Shown: one piece after another, positions 1-5,341 of the stretch
Layout: each line of letters opens with the position of its first letter
Numbering within the stretch: the first letter of the stretch is position 1
NCBI GenBank assembly: GCA_030604345.1
Contig: JAUVWB010000143.1
Coordinates: 1 to 5,341 of the forward strand
Length of the DNA: 5,341 bases
Source: Desulfofustis sp.
GTDB taxonomy: Bacteria; Desulfobacterota; Desulfobulbia; Desulfobulbales; Desulfocapsaceae
Reading direction: 5' to 3'
Notes under the pieces: generated by a model
Databases searched by the model: none
What the model was told of the DNA's origin: nothing
The model's input: the letters and a program-made list of their open reading frames with translations, nothing else
Translations under genes and position numbers: made by a program

Positions 1-11
1 CACCATGATCG

Positions 12-791
12 TTATGCCCTTGGCCAGCGGCTCAGCAGCAGAAGCGCACCCATCAGCACGACAAGCGCATGGAAGCAGATGATGACCCCTTTGTGTCGCT
101 GATACCATTCATTGCTCCGCTGCACAGCCTGCAACCCGCCGCAGAGTCGACGAAAACGGTCGAGCGGCAGGTACGGGTCGTTGTCGGATGGGGAATTGCT
201 CTGGAAAGCGATCGCCGGATACAGGGCATAGAAATGCGATGAGCAGAGGTCACGAAGCAGCGCGTCGTAGGCAAGTCCCCGCCAGGGATAATTCGCCACC
301 AGGGTTTCGGCAAAATTTCGGGATACCGCATAGGCGTGGGCAAGACTCCGATAACGTACGTGAACCACAGACCGGCAGACGGTTTTCCTGCTCCTGTGCA
401 CCAGGCAGCCGAGAAAAAAAGCCTGCCAATCACTTTCCAGCCGCAGGAAACGGATGGCATCGGCAAGTCGTTCCGGGGAAAAACCGGAAAAGACAACATC
501 GTCCTCGAAAATCAGGATGCGCTCGGCACCGGCAGTCAGGCCGCTGGCCAGGCAGTGAAGATGCGACTCGTAGATCCCCTGCTCGCAATTATTCGGGTGC
601 TTGCGCACCAGGTGAAACTCGACCCGGTCTCCCAGGCCGACCGAATGAAACTGCGCCTGTGCCGCCCGCCTTCGATCGACACGGTCTTCTATGGAAATGC
701 AGTAGATGCGTTCGAAGAACGACCAGTCGTCAGCGACCGAGCGATCCCTCTCGGCATCGAAGGCTTTGCCAGTTGCGGAGCGTTGTTTCAT
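12..791 (-). CDS. Family 25-like glycosyltransferase with C-terminal hydrophobic tail
   Basis: Probably transfers a sugar to a cell-surface glycan such as lipopolysaccharide; donor and acceptor are unknown. Read from the ATG at 791 it is 259 residues. Residues 26-48 (FERIYCISIEDRVDRR...) match the opening strand of GT25 proteins, which typically starts FERIYVI.L..R.DRR. Residues 92-101 (ILIFEDDVVF) carry the acidic EDD motif expected to hold metal and nucleotide sugar. YDALLRD at 175-181 and PAIAFQSNSPSDND at 192-205 fit the C-terminal part of the fold. Residues 235-254 are a hydrophobic stretch followed by RWPRA, a likely membrane segment at the extreme C-terminus, so the enzyme may be anchored facing the cytoplasm. 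The frame stays open upstream to a TTG at 878, but the best minus-strand promoter lies between the two starts, so I chose the ATG, although its Shine-Dalgarno is poor. The gene is divergent from the radical SAM gene at 922. The family call is moderately sure; the substrate is not known. Confidence 0.65.
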   Translation of the reverse strand: MKQRSATGKAFDAERDRSVADDWSFFERIYCISIEDRVDRRRAAQAQFHSVGLGDRVEFHLVRKHPNNCEQGIYESHLHCLASGLTAGAERILIFEDDVVFSGFSPERLADAIRFLRLESDWQAFFLGCLVHRSRKTVCRSVVHVRYRSLAHAYAVSRNFAETLVANYPWRGLAYDALLRDLCSSHFYALYPAIAFQSNSPSDNDPYLPLDRFRRLCGGLQAVQRSNEWYQRHKGVIICFHALVVLMGALLLLSRWPRA

Positions 792-822
792 TTTGCTAGT
801 ATGCACGCGCAGGGAGATGATA

Positions 823-836
823 CCGAGCCTCGGCTC
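823..836. repeat. Small inverted repeat in the divergent intergenic region
   Basis: CCGAG-C-CTCGG (823-833) overlaps GAGCC-TC-GGCTC (825-836), and the pair is flanked by direct copies of ATACCG at 820-825 and 837-842. It lies in the predicted leader of the glycosyltransferase mRNA, so it could be a short RNA hairpin or a protein-binding site. Arms of five bases can arise by chance in GC-rich DNA. Confidence 0.25.
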
Positions 837-855
837 ATACCGGTTGGCCGGACTG

Positions 856-885
856 GCGACACTGTACCTGCAGAGCAACCATACT
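856..885 (+). promoter_or_regulatory. Weak candidate sigma-70 promoter for the B12-radical SAM gene
   Basis: GCGACA (856-861) and CATACT (880-885) each match the sigma-70 boxes at four of six positions with an 18-base spacer. They would start transcription near 892, about 30 bases before the GTG start. An alternative is the extended -10 TGCTAGTAT (794-802) with TTGCGG (773-778) and an 18-base spacer, giving a leader of over 100 bases. I see no GG-N10-GC sigma-54 element here. Neither candidate is strong. Confidence 0.2.
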
Positions 886-889
886 TCAA
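861..889 (-). promoter_or_regulatory. Candidate sigma-70 promoter for the glycosyltransferase gene
   Basis: On the minus strand, TTGAAG (889-884, four of six to TTGACA) is followed after exactly 17 bases by TACAGT (866-861, four of six to TATAAT). Transcription would begin near 854, leaving a leader of about 60 bases before the ATG at 791. This placement argues against the upstream TTG start at 878. Matches of this quality are common by chance, so it is only a candidate. Confidence 0.3.
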
Positions 890-908
890 GAAGATTAACC
901 GCTTAGAC

Positions 909-914
909 AAGGAG
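909..914 (+). promoter_or_regulatory. Strong Shine-Dalgarno fixing a GTG start at 922
   Basis: AAGGAG lies seven bases before GTG at 922-924. This near-ideal site, with the protein then beginning directly on the first Rossmann strand (MRIALVHPAG), fixes the start of the radical SAM gene at a GTG. Confidence 0.8.
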
Positions 915-921
915 TGCCACC

Positions 922-2355
922 GTGCGTATCGCGCTGGTTCATCCCGCAGGTTGCAACTGGGTTCCGGGAAAAAAGGACGTGAGCACCACCGCCAACCGCA
1001 TGGCGCCGCTCGGCCTGCTATCGCTGGCCGCCTATCTTGAACGACTCGGCCATCAGGTCACCGTGGAGGATTGTCTCGGCCCCCGGCCGGCTCGCACCGG
1101 CGAAGAGACGGTGAGACGGATATTGGTGCATCATCCGGATCTGGTCGGCTTTTCCACCACCACTTCGGGCTTCCTCGATGCCTATGATCTCGCGGTTTTG
1201 CTGAAACAGAACCATCCCGACATTCGCACGGTCTTTGGCGGTGTCCATGTCTCAGCGCTCGGAGCAGCACTACTCGAGCGATTTCCGGCCATCGATTATC
1301 TCTGCCTCGGTGAAGGTGAACAGACCATTGCCGAACTGGCTGCCGGCGCTTCCCCGAGTACCATCACCGGTCTCGTCTGGCGAGACGACCAGGTGGTGCG
1401 GACCAACGACAGACGCGAACCGATTCCGGAATTGGACAGCCTGCCCTTCCCCGCCTACGAGAAACTGGCCGGCTTTCCCGGCGGCTACCATCTGCCGCTG
1501 TTCAGCTACGTGCAAGCACCCGGCGCCACCATGGTCACCAGCCGCGGTTGCCCCTACCAATGCTCCTATTGCGACCGCTCGGTATTCAAGCGCGGCTACC
1601 GGTTCAACTCACCGGAATATATCTACGAGCATATGCGCTATCTGCGGACCCGCTTCGGCGTCCGCCACATTAACATCTACGACGATCTGTTCACCTTGCA
1701 GCGACAGCGTATCGACAGCTTATGCCGGATGCTCGTCGACCGCCCGCTCGGGCTGCAGTTCAACTGCGCCGTCCGGGTCGGCCATGCCGACGAATCGCTG
1801 CTCAAACGGCTCAAGCAGGCCGGCTGCCTGATGGTCTCGTTGGGCATAGAGAGCGGCGATCCAAGTCTGCTCGAGGTCCACAAACCGGGGGTCTACCTGG
1901 ACGAGGTGCGCAGCACCGTCAAACGGATCCAGGATACCGGCCTTCGCGTCAAAGGGCTTTTCATGATGGGACTTCCCGGAGAGACCGAAGAGTCCATCAA
2001 AAAAACCAGCGACTTTGTCATTGCGCTCGCGCTGGACGACATGAACATGGCCAAGTTCACGCCGTTTCACGGCGCCCCCATCTGGCAGACCATTGCCGAA
2101 CAGGGAGAGGTGGATGAGGACTGGCGGAAGATGAATTGCCTGAACTTCGTCTTCCGGCCCAGCGGCATCGAGTCCTGGGCGAAATTGGACCACCTCTACA
2201 CCACCCACGTCAAGCGCTTTTATTCCGACCCCGGCTGGCGGCGGCGGTTTCGGTCCCGGCTCTGGCAGCATCGCCACAGCTTGATGCGCCTGATCCGAGA
2301 TCTCCCCGACTTCCTGGCTGCCATGCGTACCTTTGACCCGGCATCCGGCCGTTAA
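922..2355 (+). CDS. B12-binding domain radical SAM enzyme, substrate unknown
   Basis: A 477-residue protein with the layout of BchE-like cobalamin-dependent radical SAM enzymes, which usually methylate or rearrange unactivated carbons. The N-terminal Rossmann-type B12-binding domain covers about residues 1-150. It shows PLGLLSLAAYLERLGH (29-44), FGGVHV (105-110) and LGEGEQTI (129-136). The usual DxHxxG cobalt-ligand motif is absent, with EDCLG (49-53) at its expected place, as in many members of this class. The radical SAM core starts near residue 200; RGCPYQCSYC (208-217) supplies Cys210, Cys214 and Cys217 for the 4Fe-4S cluster. SLGIESGDPSLLEVHKPG (306-323) and FMMGLPGETEESI (347-359) are typical core motifs. 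The C-terminal 90 residues are basic and helical-looking. The start is a GTG with AAGGAG seven bases upstream. It is divergent from the glycosyltransferase gene and convergent with nifB, whose stop codon it overlaps. The class is certain; the reaction cannot be assigned from sequence. Confidence 0.9.
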   Translation: MRIALVHPAGCNWVPGKKDVSTTANRMAPLGLLSLAAYLERLGHQVTVEDCLGPRPARTGEETVRRILVHHPDLVGFSTTTSGFLDAYDLAVLLKQNHPDIRTVFGGVHVSALGAALLERFPAIDYLCLGEGEQTIAELAAGASPSTITGLVWRDDQVVRTNDRREPIPELDSLPFPAYEKLAGFPGGYHLPLFSYVQAPGATMVTSRGCPYQCSYCDRSVFKRGYRFNSPEYIYEHMRYLRTRFGVRHINIYDDLFTLQRQRIDSLCRMLVDRPLGLQFNCAVRVGHADESLLKRLKQAGCLMVSLGIESGDPSLLEVHKPGVYLDEVRSTVKRIQDTGLRVKGLFMMGLPGETEESIKKTSDFVIALALDDMNMAKFTPFHGAPIWQTIAEQGEVDEDWRKMNCLNFVFRPSGIESWAKLDHLYTTHVKRFYSDPGWRRRFRSRLWQHRHSLMRLIRDLPDFLAAMRTFDPASGR

Positions 2356-3632
2356 CCGCCGCAACCGCCGCCCGAACCGCTGCAGCGACCGGCCGCCACC
2401 GGCTGGCGTCTTCCTTTCAGCGCATCGCCCGGGCGGTTTTCATACACCACGCGCAGCCCATCTTCGATAAACCCGGCGGCGACGACGACCCGAAAACCTG
2501 CCGCCTCCAACACCTCACGAGGCGCTGTGCCGATGCCGCCGACCAGGACGGCCCGGCAATCTGCCAAGGCCCTGGCCATCTGATGCCAGCGGCGGATACC
2601 GCTCCCGGCCGCCGGTGCCTGGCGCTTTTCCACCTCTCGAAATCCGTCACCGGTCAGTTCCCATATGCTCAGCAGACGCGCCTCTCCCAGGTGCTGGTTG
2701 ACCAATATCCCCTCTTCACTGGCCACGGCAACGTACCTTCGCTCGGTCTTCTTCACCTCGTCGATCGGTGCCGAACAGGCCTTCAGGCAGCCGCGAAACT
2801 CGTCAGTACGATCATCGTTGAGCAGCCCCACCGCATCGGCTCGGCACCTGGTACAGTGTCTCATTTGCGGCAGATGTTTCTCGGCCTGTCGGCGCACCTG
2901 CTCCATGAACTGCGGATCCGGCTGCTCCAGATCGGCAAAGACGGTACCGGCGGCCGGGAAAAGCGCCATGCAGTTGAACAGATCGACTCCAAGGCCCTTC
3001 ATCTCCCGAGCCACCGCTTCCACGTGGTGGTCGTTGATCTGCGGGATGACGATACAATTAACCTTGACGATGATATCGTGCTTTTTTAGAGCGGCAATGG
3101 CATTCATCTGGCGGGTGAGGAGCAGATGCGCCGCCGTCGTGCCGCGGTAGACGATTTTGTCCTCGCGCACCCAGGAGTAGATAGCCGCTGCGACCTCGAT
3201 ATCGACGGCACAGACAGTGATCGTCACGTGAGACACCCCGAGATCAGCCAATCCATCCACATAGGGTCCGATGCCCATGCCGTTGGAAGAGAGGCAGAGG
3301 ATCAGATCCGGATGCGTGCGCCGTATCCCCTCCAGCGTGGCCATGGTCAGCTCTCCGGAGGCAAAGGGGTCGCCGGGCCCGGCAATGCCGGCAACGCTGA
3401 TCCGAGGCTCTTTCTGCCGCACCTGATCAAGGTAACGAAGCGCCTGTTCGGGAGTTAACACACCGCTGGTCACTCCCGGTCTCGATTCGTTAACGCAGTC
3501 GTAGCGCCTGTTGCAGAAATTGCATTTGATATTGCAGGTCGGTGCCACCGGCAAGTGGACTCGACCGTAACGCCCTTTTGCGGCCACGTTGAAACAGGGG
3601 TGGCGTTCGCTGCTGTTGATGGATAGACTCAT
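2352..3632 (-). CDS. nifB: NifB, radical SAM FeMo-cofactor core synthase with fused NifX/NafY-like domain
   Basis: NifB joins two 4Fe-4S clusters, with a SAM-derived carbide and an added sulfur, into NifB-co, the 8Fe precursor of FeMo-co. From the ATG at 3632 it has 426 residues. HPCF (11-14) precedes the radical SAM motif Cys33-x3-Cys37-x2-Cys40, then YDCVNESRPGV (44-54), AGPGDP (84-89), LCLSSNG (112-118) and HCTRCRADAVG (259-269). In this family the HPC, LCLS and CxxC cysteines are thought to bind the precursor clusters. Residues about 299-399 form a dinitrogenase cofactor-binding domain (NifX/NafY type), and the protein ends in a Gly/Cys tail with Cys417 and Cys424. The frame is open to a GTG at 3650, but that has no Shine-Dalgarno, whereas AAGGA sits six bases before the ATG. 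It follows nifN by 30 bp in the same frame and converges on the radical SAM gene. Expression is probably with the nif operon; I see no promoter of its own. Confidence 0.97.
   Translation of the reverse strand: MSLSINSSERHPCFNVAAKGRYGRVHLPVAPTCNIKCNFCNRRYDCVNESRPGVTSGVLTPEQALRYLDQVRQKEPRISVAGIAGPGDPFASGELTMATLEGIRRTHPDLILCLSSNGMGIGPYVDGLADLGVSHVTITVCAVDIEVAAAIYSWVREDKIVYRGTTAAHLLLTRQMNAIAALKKHDIIVKVNCIVIPQINDHHVEAVAREMKGLGVDLFNCMALFPAAGTVFADLEQPDPQFMEQVRRQAEKHLPQMRHCTRCRADAVGLLNDDRTDEFRGCLKACSAPIDEVKKTERRYVAVASEEGILVNQHLGEARLLSIWELTGDGFREVEKRQAPAAGSGIRRWHQMARALADCRAVLVGGIGTAPREVLEAAGFRVVVAAGFIEDGLRVVYENRPGDALKGRRQPVAAGRCSGSGGGCGG
2389..2417 (+). terminator. Weak candidate terminator for the radical SAM transcript, inside nifB
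   Basis: CCGGCC (2389-2394) can pair with GGCTGG (2401-2406) through one G-U wobble around a six-base loop, and the pyrimidine-rich CGTCTTCCTTT follows. It lies about 34 bases past the radical SAM stop codon, within the antisense of the nifB 3' end. The uridine tract is interrupted, so it is a poor intrinsic terminator at best. Confidence 0.22.
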
Positions 3633-3638
3633 GGATCT

Positions 3639-3643
3639 TCCTT
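3639..3643 (-). promoter_or_regulatory. nifB ribosome binding site
   Basis: AAGGA on the minus strand, six bases before the ATG at 3632. It decides the start against the in-frame GTG at 3650, which is preceded only by GC-rich sequence lacking a Shine-Dalgarno. Confidence 0.75.
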
Positions 3644-3662
3644 TCGTCACGCGCGGCCGGTT

Positions 3663-5015
3663 CTACATGTAACTGTAGCCCACCGGCGAATCGTTTTGCT
3701 TCTTTTCGATCAAGCTGTTGGCGATCAGATCGAACAATGCCTGCGCTCCATCATACCCAAGGTGCAGGATACGCTGTCCACCGACCCGGTCATGGATCGG
3801 GAAACCGACCCGGATCAGCGGTATCCCCACGCGGCGGGCAAAGGAATAGCCCTTCGAGTGGCCGACCAGAAGATCCGCACCGGCCGCTCTGGCACCGGCC
3901 TCGATGTCATGAAAATCGGCGTCATCAAGGACCACCGGCGGTTCCACATCAATCCTCGCCAATGCTTCCATGACTGCGTTCTTCAGCCTGCCGCTCTTGC
4001 CGCCGGAGGCGCACAGCACCGGGTGGATGCCCAGCTCTGCGAGAAACGAGGTCATACCGACCACCAGATCTTCCTCGCCATAAATCACGGCACGTTTGCC
4101 GACCAGATACTTGTGGCCGTCCACCAGGGCGTCCACGAGACGCCCCCGGGCCGCCTGATGACGTTCAGGAATCGGTCGGGAACTGATGCGGGACAGCGTT
4201 GCAAAAAAAACATCGCTCGCCCGGATGCCGATGGGCAGGCCAAGCCGGTGCAACGGTGTCGAAAACCTGGTGTGCAGCAATGACCCGGCAGTTTCGCCGG
4301 TCAGGGTGGCCCCCAGCTCGATGGTCGCCGGCGCCCCGCCCATCGAACGAATGGCCCAGAGCGGCGTGCCGCCGTCGGGAATCAACTGATATTCGTTCAG
4401 CGCCGGGCCATCCAGTGTATCGGAGTAATCCGGCAGGATTGTTGTCTCCATTCCGAAGTCCGCGCATACTGTCCGCAGGTACCGGATGTCCGCTGGCGAT
4501 ACGAAACCGGGAAGGAGATTGATTCGATCGTGAGTAGGCGATTCCACGGTCACGTGGTCGACCACTGCCTTGACAGCACCATGGAACCCTTCCATGTGGC
4601 TCCCTGCGTAGCTGGGCGTCGCCACCTGCACCAGTGTCGGCATATCCGGTGAACCGAACTCGGCACGGTATTCCTGCAGGATCATGGGAACGTTGTCGCC
4701 AATGGTCTCGGTCAGGCAGGTGGTGGCGATCCCCACGAGGCGGGGGTGATAGGTCTCGCAGACGTTGCGCAGTCCTTGCTTCAGATTAGCCGCCCCACCA
4801 TAGACGGCATGCTTTTCTCCCAGCGAAGAAGAGGCGATATCGATCGGTTCGTTATAATGGGAGATGATATAGCGCCGCATATAGGTGGCGCACCCTTGGG
4901 AACCGTGAAGGAACGGGACACAACCTGCGATGCCGCGAAAGGCGATGGAAGCGCCCATGGGCGTGCACAGCTTGCAGGCATTGGTGGTCGAAACGGACGC
5001 GAGCGGTGCGTTCAT
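3663..5015 (-). CDS. nifN: NifN, beta-type subunit of the NifEN FeMo-cofactor scaffold
   Basis: NifN pairs with NifE in an alpha2-beta2 complex related to MoFe protein, on which the NifB product matures by gaining Mo and homocitrate before delivery to NifDK. The 450 residues are normal length. HGSQGC (37-42) holds Cys42, equivalent to the NifN cysteine that ligates the bridging 4Fe-4S cluster at the NifE-NifN interface. SSSLGEKHAVYGG (62-74), TTCLTETIGDN (98-108), TPSYAGSHMEG (132-142) and IPLIRVGFPIHDRVGGQR (398-415) are characteristic of the nitrogenase component 1 fold. The N-terminus has ACKLC (13-17) and a further Cys32, unlike Azotobacter NifN but, as I recall, usual in anaerobe-type NifN. 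The ATG overlaps the nifE stop as ATGA, and GGAGG lies seven bases before it, so translation is probably coupled. The gene ends in TAG (amber), after which the frame stays open into nifB. The assignment over NifK rests on the NifE/NifB neighbours and short N-terminus. Confidence 0.96.
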   Translation of the reverse strand: MNAPLASVSTTNACKLCTPMGASIAFRGIAGCVPFLHGSQGCATYMRRYIISHYNEPIDIASSSLGEKHAVYGGAANLKQGLRNVCETYHPRLVGIATTCLTETIGDNVPMILQEYRAEFGSPDMPTLVQVATPSYAGSHMEGFHGAVKAVVDHVTVESPTHDRINLLPGFVSPADIRYLRTVCADFGMETTILPDYSDTLDGPALNEYQLIPDGGTPLWAIRSMGGAPATIELGATLTGETAGSLLHTRFSTPLHRLGLPIGIRASDVFFATLSRISSRPIPERHQAARGRLVDALVDGHKYLVGKRAVIYGEEDLVVGMTSFLAELGIHPVLCASGGKSGRLKNAVMEALARIDVEPPVVLDDADFHDIEAGARAAGADLLVGHSKGYSFARRVGIPLIRVGFPIHDRVGGQRILHLGYDGAQALFDLIANSLIEKKQNDSPVGYSYM

Positions 5016-5341
5016 GGCAAATCCTCCCGGTTACGACGGGGCACGAACTGCCACACCGGACTCGTGACCGAACCGTACACCTCACGGGCGAAGTTGAGCA
5101 TTCCGGCGAACCCGGCCAACATCTCCTTGCGTTCGTGATTGTGATCGCAGAAAGCGACTCCGAGTTTGTAGGCGATGGGACGCTCCTTGACCCCGCCGAC
5201 AAAGATGTCCACATCCTTTTCCCTGATGAAACCGGATAACTCGAGCGGGTTGGAATCGTCGACGATGATCGTTCCTTCATCGGTGATTTGCGCCAGTTCC
5301 TCGTAATCCTCGGTGGTACCGGTCTGGGATCCGACCAGGAC
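5012..5341 (-). CDS. nifE: NifE C-terminal fragment (gene continues beyond the window)
   Basis: Only the last 109 residues are present; the 5' part lies beyond the right edge. NifE is the alpha-type subunit of the NifEN scaffold for FeMo-cofactor maturation. The fragment contains GTIIVDDSNPLEL (starting about residue 23), then VGGVKERPIAYKLGVAFCDHNHERK (48-72 in fragment numbering), GMLNFAREVYGSVTSPVWQF (80-99) and a short basic-acidic tail. The KERPIAYKLGV.FCDHNHERK block is a strong NifE signature that separates it from NifD, and this region contributes to the cofactor-binding pocket in the family. The frame is open without interruption from the window edge to a TGA that overlaps the nifN start. 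The N-terminal cluster cysteines cannot be checked here. Confidence 0.95.
   Translation of the reverse strand, partial: VLVGSQTGTTEDYEELAQITDEGTIIVDDSNPLELSGFIREKDVDIFVGGVKERPIAYKLGVAFCDHNHERKEMLAGFAGMLNFAREVYGSVTSPVWQFVPRRNREDLP
5023..5027 (-). promoter_or_regulatory. nifN ribosome binding site inside the nifE 3' end
   Basis: GGAGG on the minus strand, seven bases before the nifN ATG at 5015 and within the last codons of nifE. It allows terminating nifE ribosomes to restart on nifN at the ATGA overlap. Confidence 0.75.

Noticed and set aside
841..875. A sigma-54 (-24/-12) promoter suggested by TGGCGAC near TGCAG
   Set aside because: The spacing between the GG and GC elements is three bases too long for the required ten-base gap.
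789..878. TTG at 878 as the glycosyltransferase start
   Set aside because: The extra 29 residues show no signal or domain character, and the best promoter would begin transcription downstream of the TTG.
336..1040. A 234-codon open frame on the plus strand opposite the glycosyltransferase gene
   Set aside because: It is antisense to a gene with clear family motifs, runs into the radical SAM gene in another frame, and its translation has no recognisable domain. It is a by-product of GC-rich codon use.
1720..2364. A 214-codon minus-strand open frame opposite the radical SAM gene, overlapping the nifB stop
   Set aside because: It lies opposite the conserved radical SAM core and has no domain-like sequence.
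2426..2440. CGCCCGGGCG followed by GTTTTC as an intrinsic terminator
   Set aside because: The palindrome has no loop. Allowing four loop bases leaves only a three-base stem, too weak for termination.
3630..3650. GTG at 3650 as the nifB start
   Set aside because: It lacks a Shine-Dalgarno, and the ATG 18 bases downstream has a well-placed AAGGA. The six extra residues are also not part of the typical NifB N-terminus.
1..5341. CRISPR arrays, tRNA or rRNA genes, insertion sequences
   Set aside because: No regularly spaced repeats, no cloverleaf-like or rRNA-like stretch and no transposase-like reading frame were seen; coding genes fill almost the whole window.

Overview
The window looks like the end of an anaerobe-type nitrogen-fixation (nif) operon meeting an unrelated divergent gene pair. 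It is fairly GC-rich bacterial DNA, tightly packed with five genes. The nif genes run nifE-nifN-nifB on the minus strand. Together with the N-terminal Cys-x-x-Cys of NifN and a NifB carrying a fused FeMo-co-binding domain, this order resembles the nif operons of strict or facultative anaerobes such as Desulfobacterota or Chlorobi. I lean towards a Desulfobacterota relative, but the sequence alone does not settle it.

Layout, left to right. Positions 12-791 (minus) hold a family 25-like glycosyltransferase with a hydrophobic tail. Positions 792-921 are a divergent intergenic region with promoter-like elements for both directions and a small inverted repeat. Positions 922-2355 (plus) encode a two-domain B12-binding/radical SAM enzyme of unassigned substrate. 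Positions 2352-3632 (minus) are nifB, which converges on the radical SAM gene so closely that the two stop codons share a TTAA. Positions 3663-5015 (minus) are nifN. Positions 5012-5341 (minus) are the 3' end of nifE, cut by the window edge.

The three nif genes form one pathway for FeMo-cofactor assembly. NifB builds the 8Fe core (NifB-co/L-cluster) by radical SAM chemistry. NifE and NifN form the NifEN scaffold on which that core matures by receiving Mo and homocitrate. nifE and nifN overlap as ATGA, and nifB follows nifN after 30 bp in the same reading frame, so a single transcript entering from the right is likely. The sequence does not link the radical SAM/glycosyltransferase pair to nitrogen fixation. 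Its content suggests cell-surface glycan or specialised metabolite modification.

The most unusual points are the single in-frame amber codon between nifN and nifB (these genes are fused in some other anaerobes), the convergent overlap with no room for a terminator between the genes, and the uncharacterised B12-radical SAM/glycosyltransferase pair.
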